DNA of 64,000 bases from Zerene cesonia. Lineage: Eukaryota > Arthropoda > Insecta > Lepidoptera > Pieridae. A model generated the notes under the pieces. It had not been told where the DNA came from, made no database searches, and was given only the letters and a program-made list of their open reading frames with translations. The position numbers were made by a program, and so were the translations under genes. The first letter of the stretch is position 1. Every line of letters begins with the position of its first letter. This document shows, in pieces, positions 26,101 through 33,548 of the stretch. The stretch spans positions 2,600,266-2,664,265 of the forward strand of contig NW_024045133.1 of the NCBI RefSeq assembly GCF_012273895.1. The letters are read 5' to 3'.

Positions 26101-29100
26101 CGTGGAAGTTTATCTGCCTCAACTCTCCACACTTTGGAGGCGCTTGGGAGAGTATGGTGAAAGTTGTTAAAACGCATTTGTTTCGAGTTATCGGTCAACA
26201 ATTATTATCGTATGAGGAACTTTGTACTGTTCTTACTCAAATTGAGTGCTTACTTAATTCGCGACCGCTGACAGTACTGAGTTCTGACCCCGCTGAGCCC
26301 TCGGCTTTAACACCGGGTCACTTTTTAAATACCGCGCCGTTATTATCGTTACCCGCGCCACAAGTCAAATCTGATCACGTCAGTTTGCTTGATAGGCATT
26401 CGCTACTGGACAAGTTAGTTCAGTCGTTGTGGAACCGCTGGAAAATGGAATACTTGCACGGTCTGCAGGTTAGGCAGAAATGGAATACTCCTTCCACACC
26501 TATTACGCCTGGAACGATCGTGGTTGTGATAAATGATAATACGCCGCCCCTGGCCTGGCCTTTAGCCGTTGTAGAGAAAGTACATCCTTCGAAGGACGAC
26601 ATCGCGCGCGTTTGTACAGTTAGAACCGCCAAGGGAACTTACCTTCGCCCGGTCGTTCGCTTATGTCCACTTCCAAGACAATAAATATACCGCATTATAT
26701 TACCACAATTAAGTTAAGTTTAATTTTAAGTTTTTCGCACCGCTTTATTTATAATTCATTAGTTATAATACCGCCGTGATTCTAGGAACTTTGTTATTCC
26801 GCACGCATTAAGCGATCCTAGAGTCATAGTTTTCTCTTTCTCTAATGATAAGTTTTTTTATGGTGACCCATTAAGGGCGGGTGGATATGGTAACGCCAAT
26901 ATTATTAAAATAGTGAATTAAAATTGAATATTTATTATTTTGTGGTGTAATCCAACTACCCTCCTTACACGCGAGCACAACCAATCACCGCACGCTTTTA
27001 AAGCAACCGCAACGTCCCTATTGGACGTAGTGACGCATATACGTTACACAGTCTGCATCGATCTTCCGTGACTCCCGAGCCTTTATGAGGCTTTCTTGTC
27101 ACCGCATCAATCGAAGAGATCTTTCATAAAGATCCGTAACCCGCAACCGCCGGAGAACCTTCACGAGGTTCTCTAGATATCTCAGGCATTATGCTAGTGT
27201 AACCGCCTTCCCATTTTGGTCGCGTTGAACCGCCGCGTGTGTGTGTGTGGAGTGAAGGACTGGATCTGGTCTGCCTGGCCCGAGCTGGAGGACCCTTGAC
27301 CGCGTGGAGCTGTGCCGCGTGCTTGCTTGGACGCTACTCCCTCAGACGAGGTATGTGCCGTGTGTTCCCGTCTTTCCCTATTTCGCTACACCACGTAGAT
27401 TAAGTTTTACAGTCCGCTTAATATCGAAATTAATATATATCGGCGCGACCAATATTGTTATGTAAACTAGCCAAATCAAATCTACTACTTTATTTATTAT
27501 TAAGAAAGTATTATTTGGTAATTTATAAATAAATTGCACATTAATAACACAACATTAAATAAACAAACTGCTTAAAACGGTGAAGGAATACATCGTGAGC
27601 AAACCGGCATGTCCGAGAATCAAAAACTTCGACGACATGTGACATCTGCCAACCCGCACTTGGCCAGCGTGGTGGAATATGGCCTGAACCCTCATAGTAG
27701 GCCTGTGTCCCAGCAGTAGGAAAACGTATGGGCTGATAATGAGATAAACAAAACTATAATAAATAAAATACAAACTTTCTCGTTTCTTTTGCCCACAACT
27801 CAGATATTGTTGCGTCGAAAATCCTTTTCATGTTGATTTTGCTTGTCATGTAAAAGTCATCGTCTGAAATTCATAATACGACTGTTATATGTTTATATTG
27901 AAACTAGCTTCACCCGGCAAACGCTGTTCTGCCTTACTCTTATCATTTAGGGGTATGAAAAATAGATGTTGGCCGATAGTCATAGACACCGGATAAGCAC
28001 AAAAATTTTCATCAAAATCGGACAAGCCGTTTCGGAAGAGTATGGCAACGAAAACTGTGACACGAGAATTTTATATATTAGATAACGATAATCTCAAATT
28101 TATATTATTTTATTCAAATTAAGCGCGTGAAGCAGTTGGCAATCCAGATGTCGGAAAGGTGTCGCTGAAAATCACTACTGATCTTGTTCATAATTTTTAT
28201 TCAAAAACTGCTGAACCGATTGCAATGAAATTTGGTACGTATGCAGCTTGACAACTGGAATAACATATAGGCAACTTTTATCCCGATATTCCTACGGGAT
28301 ACGGACTTGCGCGGGTGAAACCGCGGTGCGCCGCTACTTCTAATATAAAAATGAGTTCAAAAACCACTTACGCCCAGTGAAATGGTCATAGAAAGTCTTT
28401 GAATAACCCAACTCCGCGTGTGTGTGAGGCACTATATGGACATTTATCTTTCCTTCTCTTATTATAGGACAAGCCTGTGAAGAATTCAGCATTTGTAATT
28501 ATCATAATTTCAATTCCTGGTATAAAATGAACACACATCAACAATCTGTTCTTTTTAAATATAAATTACGCAACGGATTTACGGTTAAAGACAATTATAT
28601 CTCTAAAGATTACATTTTAATAATTTACAGAGAAATGCAACTATTAAATATCATGTTAACTCGCTTAGCGTTATACGTACGCCTAAAAAAAAGCAAACAA
28701 AAATAACAAACTGAGGGTAGTTGTACTTCTCGTAAATAAAAAGTATCCCAGCAACATTCTAAAGACGGATTTATTCTAAGACTTGTGTCTTAGTTTAAAA
28801 TAAGGTATTCATTGGATATAAAAGACGAACTTTTATTTTTACTCTTTTTTTCTCTTTCTTTATCACAATGATATTATGTATAGTTTGTCCGTTAATCACA
28901 CTGAAACTACTGAACGAATTTTTGATGAAATTTGGTATACAGACAGGGTATGAGCCGACTGGTGACAGGATACTTTTTATTTTATTTGCGATTAAATGCG
29001 CTCTTGGGATAGAACAGGAATAGACATTCACTAAATCATTTGTAAGTGCCCTAATTCTACGCGGGTAAAGCCGCGGGCGGAAGCTAGTTCGTATTTTTAC

Positions 29101-29500
29101 AAGTATACATTTATTAGATAGATAGAGGGATTCGAGAGGAAAGTTTATTTGTATAGTTAGCATCTATTAAACTACTTCGAATTTAACGCGTGCGTATCCG
29201 CGGGCAAAAGCCTATATACATATATACTCACATCATAACCACAGGCTTCTCCCATACCTTTGAAGGGTGTTAATAAATCGACAATTTCTGGATCCATTCC
29301 AACAGAACCACTGACATGGATTATTATCATAATCAGAAACATACCAAATAATAAACTATCCTGAAATGTCTTGGCTCTTATATGGGCGTATAATTTAACA
29401 AATTAATTTTGACGCTCGCTGTATATGTCCTTACTGTAATAGAAATAACGTATTTATATCTTGATAATTTGTAATTTATTTGTTTACGACCTACCTTCAT
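1864..29500 (-). CDS. lysosomal alpha-mannosidase-like protein (GH38), 18 exons, two displaced to the + strand
   Basis: GH38 enzymes hydrolyse alpha-mannose from glycoproteins in lysosomes or the secretory pathway. Coding exons in order on the minus strand: 29500-29495, 29360-29232, 28474-28372, 27863-27776, 19663-19599, 18885-18759, 18146-17941, then plus-strand 14840-14973 and 15692-15828, then minus 12650-12558, 11870-11741, 11151-11076, 10241-10121, 9583-9493, 7615-7525, 5303-4630, 4091-3605, 2633-1864. All have GT-AG borders and every phase joins, giving 3528 nt (1175 residues plus stop). The N-terminus is a signal peptide (FLIMIIIHVSGSVG) followed by an ACGYD motif. Family landmarks: VPHTH, DEGSTSY, FGHSREYASL, YNPLAW, YIFRPMDL, FYTDANGRQ, DRSQGGASL. 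It is longer than human LAMAN (about 1011 residues) because of an acidic insert. Active-site residues are altered, so activity is doubtful. The donor at 27775 (GTTTGT) is weak but is the only one that fits the phase. Confidence 0.9.
4120..4312 (+). mobile_element. Lep1-like Helitron, 3' end lost
   Basis: TCCTACTAATATTATAAATG start, standard body, ends at ACGCGGGGCGCAACTTAG without a proper hairpin. In the intron upstream of mannosidase exon 17. Confidence 0.75.
4318..4517 (+). mobile_element. Helitron-like repeat, third subfamily
   Basis: Core CGCACAGCCCAAACCACTGG and CTGGCATGCAGATAG. Shared with 19000-19208 and 62268-62465; the 19000 copy ends AACAGCTAG+T. Confidence 0.6.
4630..5303 (-). 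CDS. alpha-mannosidase exon 16 with acidic Thr/Asp-rich insert
   Basis: The first 50 or so residues match the family's middle region (LLFIAQNIPPLGFRSYYIQ, compare LLFSASLPALGFSTYSV). About 150 residues of low-complexity, Thr-, Ser- and Asp-rich sequence follow, including a run of six Asp, before the fold resumes at DTFIENK in this exon and YIKIHLDN in the next. Human LAMAN has only a short basic linker there. The exon is open throughout and spliced in phase, so the insert is part of the predicted protein; it is probably a surface loop or processing site. Confidence 0.85.
5903..7042. mobile_element. probable DNA transposon/MITE with long inverted ends around an N gap
   Basis: The sequence left of the gap (ATAGTCCGGTCAATTTAGAC and on to 5960) is repeated as its reverse complement right of the gap (6969-7042), about 65-75 bp with small differences. 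The unresolved interior is the 1000-N gap. Such ends fit a terminal-inverted-repeat element that the assembler could not pass. Confidence 0.6.
5969..6968. other. scaffold gap (1000 N)
   Basis: A run of exactly 1000 N, a placeholder of unknown true size. It lies in the intron between mannosidase exons 7525-7615 and 4630-5303; since those exons join in phase, no coding exon need be missing. Confidence 0.99.
7924..8125 (+). mobile_element. Lep1-like non-autonomous Helitron, full length
   Basis: 202 nt: begins TCCTACTAATATTATAAATG, ends GCGCAGCTAG followed by T; the 3' hairpin (CGCGGGTGAAATCGCG) lies about 10 nt before CTAG. TC start, CTAG end and subterminal hairpin are Helitron hallmarks. A reference copy for the window. 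Confidence 0.85.
8316..8638 (+). mobile_element. tRNA-derived SINE family C, full length
   Basis: An A-box-like GTGGTTGCTCAGTGGTGAG and a B box GGGTTCGAGACC-like element (GGGGTTCGAGACCGGGC) are followed by a body with GTGAGGAAACCGACATG and a (GATGAT)n tail. Pol III promoter architecture. Confidence 0.85.
8763..9208 (+). repeat. interspersed repeat interrupted by a Helitron
   Basis: CTTATATCTTTAAACGAGCA (8763) and, after the Helitron 8811-8995, TCGGAATCGGCTCCAAC to ATCTATTGGCGAATAATAAT. An uninterrupted copy is at 49230-49490 and a fragment at 5588-5640. Confidence 0.78.
8811..8995 (-). mobile_element. Helitron with Lep1-type 3' end and a different body, nested in another repeat
   Basis: On the minus strand it starts TCTATATATATAAAATTCTC, has a body shared with 27904-28082 (GTCACAGTTTTCGTTGCCAT), and finishes with the Lep1 3' hairpin and CTAG. 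It interrupts the repeat 8763-9208. Confidence 0.75.
9209..9412 (+). mobile_element. Lep1-like Helitron, ends degraded
   Basis: Body matches the family (TAAACTACTGAACCGATTGC); the hairpin is rearranged (CGCGGTTTCAACCGCG) and CTAG is lost. Confidence 0.7.
9712..9920 (+). mobile_element. Helitron-like element, fourth subfamily
   Basis: TCACACTAATATTATAAATG start and CTAG+T end; core GCTGAACGGATTTTGATG shared with 28865-29087. Confidence 0.65.
10121..10241 (-). CDS. alpha-mannosidase exon 13 (altered HHDA motif)
   Basis: Encodes VMQDHNIISGALREYGKGYY and then a segment ending in QRSMSLFESAF. The family has LQHHDAVSGT here: the second His is a zinc ligand and the following Asp contacts the mannose. 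In this gene the zinc His remains, the first His is Asp, and the Asp is Asn. The splice phase joins exon 12 (11076-11151) and exon 14 (9493-9583). Confidence 0.88.
10628..10945 (+). mobile_element. SINE family B, near full length
   Basis: GTGCGAGTCGAGCACGTTTC to CAGCTCAGTTGGCCGCTATG, followed by AAATAAATAAAAA. In the intron between mannosidase exons 13 and 12. Confidence 0.8.
11192..11255 (-). mobile_element. Lep1-like Helitron 3' fragment
   Basis: CTAGCTGCGCCCCCCGCG end and AAGAATATCGGGATAAAA body; 5' part absent. Confidence 0.65.
11538..11716 (+). mobile_element. Lep1-like Helitron, 5' truncated
   Basis: Starts in TAATGCGAAAGTTTGC, runs to GGTGAAACCGCGGGGCGCAG. In the intron between mannosidase exons 12 and 11. 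Confidence 0.75.
12152..12320 (+). mobile_element. tRNA-derived SINE family D
   Basis: GCCTCTCTGGTACAGTGGTT (A box region) and GTGGGTTCGATTTACGG (B box); body with ACACAGAAGGTTGATCAC. Confidence 0.78.
12688..13015 (+). mobile_element. SINE family B with an inverted partner
   Basis: TGTGGTAGTCGAGCACGCTT to CCATTGCTGACTGTGACAT with A-rich tail. A partial reverse copy lies at 13080-13245, making an inverted pair. Confidence 0.78.
13555..13592 (+). mobile_element. mariner-like terminal repeat, left
   Basis: TATACCTAGTCTTGCCATAA and the following bases match 16004-16036 (TATACTTAGTCTGGCCATAA). Both read in the same direction in the window, but become inverted, as terminal repeats should be, if contig 14626-16075 is flipped. 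Assignment to Tc1/mariner is from memory of similar lepidopteran ends. Confidence 0.55.
13626..14625. other. scaffold gap (1000 N)
   Basis: Exactly 1000 N. Left flank ends in a mariner-like terminal repeat (13555-13592). Forms the left border of the contig with reversed mannosidase exons. Confidence 0.99.
14840..14973 (+). CDS. alpha-mannosidase exon 8, on the opposite strand to the rest of the gene
   Basis: A tract ending TTTTTACAG precedes the exon and GTAAGT follows it. Translation gives METDIFTNKLFDGYW, SPPGFCFGAMCSDP and an ending NIEER. This aligns with the LAMAN stretch [24 protein letters not shown], which directly follows the segment encoded by exon 7 (17941-18146, minus). Exon 7 ends with one base (G) and this exon begins with GT, so the split codon GGT is complete. 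The exon therefore belongs to the minus-strand gene but lies on the plus strand. Confidence 0.88.
15232..15425 (-). mobile_element. Lep1-like Helitron inside the misoriented contig
   Basis: CTAGCTGCACCCCGCGGTTT at one end, ATTTATAATATTAAGTAG at the other; sits between mannosidase exons 8 and 9. A partial copy is at 14712-14773. Confidence 0.8.
15588..15670 (+). repeat. (CAT)n microsatellite
   Basis: Interrupted CAT/CAC triplets, 20 nt before mannosidase exon 9. Confidence 0.9.
15692..15828 (+). CDS. alpha-mannosidase exon 9, on the opposite strand; acid/base position changed
   Basis: The acceptor is TGTTCTTACAG and the donor GTGAGT. The peptide contains YTTNHIMVMMGQMFGYHTAK and then MWFENIDTLI. 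Human LAMAN has the equivalent [20 protein letters not shown], whose Asp (bovine Asp319) is the general acid/base. Here that position is Met (codon 15773-15775). The exon ends with CA and exon 10 (12650-12558, minus) starts with T, completing a His codon before YVNEKSYRTG. The phase is right only if this contig is inverted. Confidence 0.88.
16004..16036 (+). mobile_element. mariner-like terminal repeat, right (displaced)
   Basis: Partner of 13555-13592; see that entry. Ends 40 nt before the N gap. Confidence 0.55.
16076..17075. other. scaffold gap (1000 N)
   Basis: Exactly 1000 N. Its left flank (16004-16036) carries the same terminal repeat as 13555-13592. Right border of the misoriented contig. 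Confidence 0.99.
17119..17161 (+). repeat. (AATA)n microsatellite
   Basis: Regular AATA tetranucleotides, just right of the third gap. Confidence 0.9.
17160..17288 (+). mobile_element. Lep1-like Helitron, 5' truncated
   Basis: AAAACTACTGAACCGATTGC through CGCGGGGCGCAGCTAG, next to an (AATA)n run at 17119-17161. Confidence 0.75.
17562..17765 (+). mobile_element. tRNA-derived SINE family D
   Basis: GCCTCCTTGGTACAGTGGTA and CTGGGTTCGATTCCCGGT, body to CCACTAGGGGACACGGGACT. The head is tRNA-like, but the rest shows it is a SINE and not a tRNA gene. Confidence 0.83.
17941..18146 (-). CDS. alpha-mannosidase exon 7 (nucleophile)
   Basis: Encodes NCGRPLVAWQADTFGHSREY followed by ASLVAQMGFDGMFINP. 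The family motif is W-x-I-D-P-F-G-H-S, whose Asp is the catalytic nucleophile and a zinc ligand; it is preserved here in WQAD. The next exon in protein order is on the opposite strand, beyond the N gap at 16076-17075. The single-base overhang G at 17941 matches the GT start of exon 8. Confidence 0.9.
19000..19208 (+). mobile_element. Helitron-like repeat, third subfamily
   Basis: Core CGCACAGCCCAAACTACTG and CATGCAGATAGATG; ends GCAACAGCTAG+T. Confidence 0.65.
19709..19872 (+). mobile_element. SINE family B, truncated at the BEL/Pao insertion
   Basis: TGTGGGAGTCGATCACGCTT up to CGTCAATCCTTT, a few nucleotides before the left target duplication of the LTR element. Its left end is about 45 nt from mannosidase exon 5. 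Confidence 0.75.
19881..20517 (+). repeat. 5' LTR of the BEL/Pao element
   Basis: 637 nt, TG...CA. About 70 nt longer than the 3' LTR: it carries a stretch around 20068-20145 (with repeated CCGGAG...CGAGG motifs) absent from the other copy, plus point differences. Confidence 0.9.
21047..22170 (+). pseudogene. BEL/Pao gag, frameshifted
   Basis: Starts MPPKKNTKSADSD and contains LPPIELVPFSGDIRSFPLF and LSDAERLYYLLG-like DUF1759 features. The frame changes near 21745-21820, after which the capsid-like region continues to 22170, where a short interspersed repeat interrupts it. Confidence 0.85.
22158..22320 (+). mobile_element. short interspersed element A inside BEL/Pao gag
   Basis: About 160 nt, starting near CAAGGGGCTATTG and ending in (TTTC)n. 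Related copies are at 51881-52037 (-), 54719-54857 (+) and 58161-58341 (-). Conserved core: GCTGCGCATTACGCG and CACCACACCGTTTAGTCATA. No tRNA A/B boxes recognised. Confidence 0.85.
22353..23593 (+). pseudogene. BEL/Pao zinc knuckle and aspartic protease region, frameshifted
   Basis: The knuckle reads CVNCLSLKHRVSSC and CKLNHHTMLH (22371-22475). After a proline-rich linker the frame changes. The protease has the DSASQSHFIT active-site motif at 22721, typical of the Pao peptidase, and leads into the N-terminal part of the polymerase region, stopping at TAA 23591-23593. Confidence 0.85.
23594..24418 (+). pseudogene. BEL/Pao reverse transcriptase fragment
   Basis: Same frame as the preceding segment, separated from it by an in-frame stop. 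Contains LRMVLDAS, TADCRQQFLQI, the catalytic YMDDI box near 23978, and the connection region KRSILSTIARLWDIMGFVAP. The frame closes at 24418. Confidence 0.88.
24419..25110 (+). pseudogene. BEL/Pao RNase H region split by a nested insertion
   Basis: AFSDASEVAYGAVVYAH (near 24495) is the RNase H start. The domain is cut by a 277-nt insertion and resumes at 24880 with FTDSKVALYWIKGSPHQW and GIENPDDVLSRGI, ending at a stop near 25110. Confidence 0.8.
24594..24870 (-). mobile_element. retroposed insertion inside the BEL/Pao RNase H
   Basis: A 277-nt block is flanked by a perfect 15-bp direct repeat (ATATGTTCTAAATCT at 24579-24593 and 24869-24883) and has a T run directly after the left duplication, i.e. 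a poly(A) tail on the minus strand. Hallmark of LINE-mediated insertion; family not recognised. Confidence 0.85.
25449..26684 (+). pseudogene. BEL/Pao integrase (long open frame)
   Basis: The N-terminal zinc-binding region (HIKYMHAG...CNTCFRMK) is followed by the catalytic core with the D,D,E triad seen as SDYAGP, HTDNGTNYKG and FGGAWESMVK, then a C-terminal DUF5641-like domain (LWNRWKMEYLHGLQ, RPVVRLCPLP). The 411-codon frame is open, but it is only part of a broken polyprotein. Confidence 0.88.
26888..27451 (+). repeat. 3' LTR of the BEL/Pao element
   Basis: 564 nt, same ends as the 5' LTR, followed directly by the ATATT target duplication. Shorter by one internal block, so the two LTRs have diverged since insertion. 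Confidence 0.9.
27570..27742 (+). mobile_element. SINE family C, 5' truncated
   Basis: Body from TGCTTAAAACGGTGAAGG to TGGGCTGATAATGAGAT; ends about 30 nt beyond mannosidase exon 4. Confidence 0.75.
27904..28082 (-). mobile_element. Helitron, same 5' type as 8811-8995
   Basis: Minus strand begins TCTAATATATAAAATTCTCG and ends GTGAAGCTAG+T, but its 3' end is different from the Lep1 hairpin seen in 8811-8995. Lies between mannosidase exons 3 and 4. Confidence 0.7.
28203..28335 (+). mobile_element. Lep1-like Helitron, 5' truncated
   Basis: AAAAACTGCTGAACCGATTG to GGTGAAACCGCGGTGCGCC, just 3' of mannosidase exon 3 on the minus strand. Confidence 0.7.
28372..28474 (-). CDS. alpha-mannosidase exon 3 (zinc-site motif)
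   Basis: Encodes INVHIVPHTHAELGY. The family consensus is PHTHDDVGW, where His72 and Asp74 (bovine numbering) bind the catalytic zinc and Trp77 lines the sugar-binding site. Here His is kept, the zinc Asp is Glu, the intervening Asp is Ala, and Trp is Tyr. The acceptor is TTCACAG and the donor GTAAGT; phases fit exons 2 and 4. Confidence 0.88.
28865..29087 (+). mobile_element. Helitron-like element, fourth subfamily
   Basis: Core ACTACTGAACGAATTTTTG, ends AAGCCGCGGGCGGAAGCTAG+T. Confidence 0.65.
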
Positions 29501-30499
29501 GGTATTTTATATTTTTGTTCACGCGAATCGTGATATGCTTTGTCATTGTGTCGTCTTAGCGTTTGAATATTGCACACATCTATTACGATCTATTATTTGA
29601 GTTGAAAGTTAATATAAACCTGTGTTATTGGAAGTAATGTGTATATTGCTCATTGTTAACATTCAAGTTTAAATTAATAAACAGAAATTGTATATGTATG
29701 CAGTTTATTATTTAAATTGGTTAACAAAGAAAACGTAGATGCAAACCATCAGCGATACTTAAAGAGGGAGTGTTGTTCAAAATGTTGAATGAATAACATT
29801 TATTTCTAACGTTTGTATGGAAACTTAGTAAATTCTAAGCCCATGGCTTCGCTCGTACCCAGTTGTAGCCAAATTTCAGTTCAATAGCGGAAAAGAGATT
29901 TATAAAGACCGAACGACAAACATAAAAAAGCGTTGTTTATAAGAAAAATATGCATATATTTTCTTTTAAATTAGAAGTGATTTATTTTGAACCTTCTGAG
30001 CCCCCTCCTTCTGCCCGGACGGTCACGTGTGATGTTTTAGCATTAAAAATACTCGCAAACTATTTTACATAAGTAAGAATCAATCAAGATTTAAACATAA
30101 AGAAAAGAAGATAGAAAAAAGAAGAGGAAAATAATGTAACTTACCTGTTATAATAAATTAAAAAAGACGCAATTTTTAACTGATAAAACCTATTTGAAAC
30201 CTGTTTTGTATGAAATTATAATGTATATTGACTTCAATTACTTCATCACATAGTTTACACATTTTTCTATTTGTTTTTTAAACAACAAACGTTGTTTATT
30301 TCTTTATAGCGTAAATATTATACCAGTGAGGCGAAAGTTATTATTCATAACTAACTAACCGGCTTCGCCCGTGGTACATATATAAGCTATAATGGTACAT
30401 TTAAAGGCTTCCTCAATAAATAGGCTATCTAAAACTGAAAGAATTTTTAAAAACTGACCTGTAGTTTTTGAGATAAGCGCGTTTAAACAAACAAACAAG

Positions 30500-30702
30500 C
30501 GTCCCGCGGTTTCAGCCGCGTAGGTCCGTACCCCCTAAGAATATCGGGATAAAAACTTGCTTATATGTTATTCCAGTTGTCCAGCCGTCTACGTACCAAA
30601 TTTCATTGCAATCGGCTGAGTAGTTTTTGAGTTTTTGCGTGAAAGAGCAACTAACACACACACATCCTTACAAACTTTCTCATTTATAATATCAGTAGGA
30701 TA
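30500..30702 (-). mobile_element. Lep1-like Helitron
   Basis: Reverse copy, CCCGCGGTTTCAGCCGCG hairpin to ATTTATAATATCAGTAGGAT; directly follows another Helitron-like piece (30353-30490, GGCTTCGCCCGTGGTACATA). Confidence 0.75.
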
Positions 30703-31732
30703 AATAGATTCGATCAGTGCAGCAGATGCAAGATAAATAAGAGAAAGAGAAGAAAAATTAAGAGACAGAATACCTCGATCTCCTTCTTTGTACCGAGCTG
30801 GTGCTGGTACAGATGGTAAGAAACGACCACCTCATGAACATGTGAAGCGTTAAGGCTTATGTTAATGCGTTCCCTCTATTAATAGGGAAGAGAGACGCTT
30901 GGAAGCTAGTTTGAAGGAATTCAATGTGAACGGTGAGGGTAACATCCTCTAGTCTTCTTCTAGGGTCACTTATGTATCATAGTCTTTTAAAAATGAGTCG
31001 GATTGCCGTTTCCTTCCACACATATCCTAGTCCATTCTTTCTTTCCTGTCGTCAATCCTTTTCCTATCCCTCACCCTTTAAAACCACGTATGTTCATGGG
31101 CCTCCTTCAAACGCCTTCACCTACAGAGGTGATCTTACAGACTAGAGAACAATAAAATAACATAAAAAACTAACTAATACTAATAAAAAAAATAAAAATA
31201 GATGAAATAAGAAAAAAAATTATAAAATAAATAAAAAAGGCATAAGGCACAAGGCACACAAACTTTATTTAGGAACTAAACTTATGTACTAACAAAATTA
31301 TCAGTATTTTACCAACTTAATCTAAATTTTTATTTTTGTGTCTTGTTTTTCCATTCTGTAAGAAATAAAAGGCTTTTTTTATTTTTTTCTGTTTTTTTAT
31401 TTATGTTCATAGGAGGTGGTGAGCGCTTACTAACAGTTACCACCAGCTCAATTGCCCAGTATGTTATAAAAATATATAAAAATCCAGTATCATGATGTAT
31501 GTTCCCAATGAACTCTTCACCAACCGATTTTGACGAAAAGATGACATTTTATGTGTAATTTGGTCCAACTTAAGACATAGGATAGTTTTTACTTCGATTT
31601 ATTATCCCAATAATTTATAATCTTAATATTTTTAATTATTACTCAGCCACAGCAACACGTGGCCGGGTATGCTAGTATAAAATAAAGAAAAAAGAAGTCA
31701 TAACATAGTTCTACTATTTACTATCTTTTTTT

Positions 31733-32052
31733 TTATGTCATAGCGGGCAACTGAGCTGGTGGTTCGCCTGATGGTAAGCGTTCACCGCCGCCCATAAACA
31801 TTCGCAAAGGTAGTACCTCTGTGATTGCGCTGCCCGCTTTTATGGGGTAAGGGAAAAGGAAAGGATTAACGACTGGAAAGAAGGAATGGACTAGGACGGG
31901 TGATGAAAAGGAAAACGGGCCTCCGGCTCCCCCACTCGCCGTACGAAACACAGCGGTATGCCACTATTTCACGCCGGTTTTCTGTGGGGGTGTGGTACTT
32001 CCCCGGTGCGAGCTGGCCCAATTCGTGCCAAAGCGTGCTCGACTCCCACAAT
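31733..32052 (-). mobile_element. SINE family B, near full length
   Basis: TATGTCATAGCGGGCAACTG to CGTGCTCGACTCCCACA. Confidence 0.82.
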
Positions 32053-32317
32053 AAAAACATATCACACAAAACACACACAGGCTGCCAAATTTCTCTGCAT
32101 TATCCCTATAAACGTATAACTACAATGAAAAACAAGAGGGTTACCTTGACCTATGATTAGAGAAAGCACTCTCTTGCCAAATGGGTTAAGTTTTATTGGT
32201 CTGCCAATTGAACAGTTTTCTTTTAACCGTGGACTCGTATGTACTACTGATCGACAATTTGTAAAGGTAAGACTCATATTTATTAATCCCTTATTAAATA
32301 ATAATAAAAGACCGTAT

Positions 32318-32625
32318 ATGTTGTAAGTGGGAATCGAGCATGCTTCGGCACGAATTGGGCCAGGTCTCACCGGGGAAGTTAAGACGTGAAATAGTGGCAT
32401 GCCACTGTGTTTCGTACGGTGAGTAGGGGAGCTGGAGGCCTATTTCTTTTCCCCACCCGTCCCAGTCCATTCCTTCTTTCCAGTCATCAATCCTTTCCTT
32501 TTCCCTCACTTCTTAAAAGCGAGCAGTGCATCCACATAGGCATTACCTCTGTGAATGTTCATGGGCGCTGGTGATTGCTTACCATCAGGCGAACCACCAG
32601 CTCAGTTGCCCGCTGTCACATGTAT
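32318..32625 (+). mobile_element. SINE family B
   Basis: AAGTGGGAATCGAGCATGCT to CTCAGTTGCCCGCTGTCACA, with a small internal deletion near 32370. Inverted relative to 31733-32052. Confidence 0.8.
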
Positions 32626-32747
32626 TTATAGTACATATATTTAGACTTCCGTGTTTCGAATCCAAAATGGGACAAAGGGGACATAAACCCCTCCCCAAAA
32701 TTGTAGTCATCAAATTGAAAACTGTTCTTAAACATCCTACTATCCTA

Positions 32748-33068
32748 CTAATCCTACTAATATTATAAATGCGACAGTTTGTAAGGATGTGTGTATGTTT
32801 GTTGCTCTTTCACGCAAAAACTACTGAACCGATTGCAATGAAATTTGGTACGTAGATAGCTAAACAACTGGAATAACATAGGAAACTTTTTATCCGGATA
32901 CGGACTTATCCGGGTTAAATCGCGGGGTGCGGCTAGTATTATAAATACGAAAGTTTGTAAAGATGTGTGTGTGTTTGTTGCTGTTTCACGCAAAAACTAC
33001 TGAACCGGTTGCAATGAAATTAGGTACATAGACAGCTGGACAACTGGAATAACATAGGAAGGAATTTA
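32748..33068 (+). mobile_element. two Lep1-like Helitrons in tandem
   Basis: First copy 32748-32936 ends GGGGTGCGGCTAG. A second, 3'-truncated copy starts at once (TATTATAAATACGAAAG) and stops near 33068. An inverted third copy follows at 33091-33294. Confidence 0.75.
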
Positions 33069-33090
33069 TGAATAATCACATCTATAAATG

Positions 33091-33294
33091 ACTAGCTGTG
33101 CCCCGTGGTTTCACCCGCGTAATTCCGTATCCCGTAGGAATTTCGGGATAAAAAGTAGCCTTTATGTTAGTCCAGATGTTCAGCTATCTACGTACCAAAT
33201 TTCATTGCAATCGGTTCAGTAGTTTTTGCGTGAAAGAGCAACAAATACACACACATCCTTACAATCTTTCGCATTTATAATATTAGTAGGATAG
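33091..33294 (-). mobile_element. Lep1-like Helitron
   Basis: CTAGCTGTGCCCCGTGGTTT to TTTATAATATTAGTAGGA; nearly full length. Confidence 0.8.
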
Positions 33295-33548
33295 GATTAT
33301 TTTGAGAAATTGACAATCGACGGTTTAATTATATTACTAGTTAGTTTGTAATATCACGGCTTCGACAATACACCTGCGACATTTACATTCCACAAACTTT
33401 GATTGACTAAGGTCGATCGTGTATGCCAATAAAATATTTATATCATCGAGTGTCAATGCTGTTTTGTGATCGATTGTCCCTTGGACGTACTTTAATATTA
33501 TTCGCCTGCGTTTACGTCTGGTTGGGAATTTGACGCTTTTATATTTAA

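Larger units (their letters stand above)
19881..27451 (+). mobile_element. decayed BEL/Pao LTR retrotransposon in a mannosidase intron
   Basis: LTRs 19881-20517 and 26888-27451 begin TGGTAACG and end GCGACCA. ATATT flanks both sides (19876-19880, 27452-27456), a 5-bp target duplication. Order gag - zinc knuckle - aspartic protease - reverse transcriptase - RNase H - integrase on the plus strand is that of BEL/Pao. Frameshifts, an in-frame stop and two nested insertions show the copy is inactive. It lies antisense to the host gene, between mannosidase exons 4 and 5. Confidence 0.93.
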
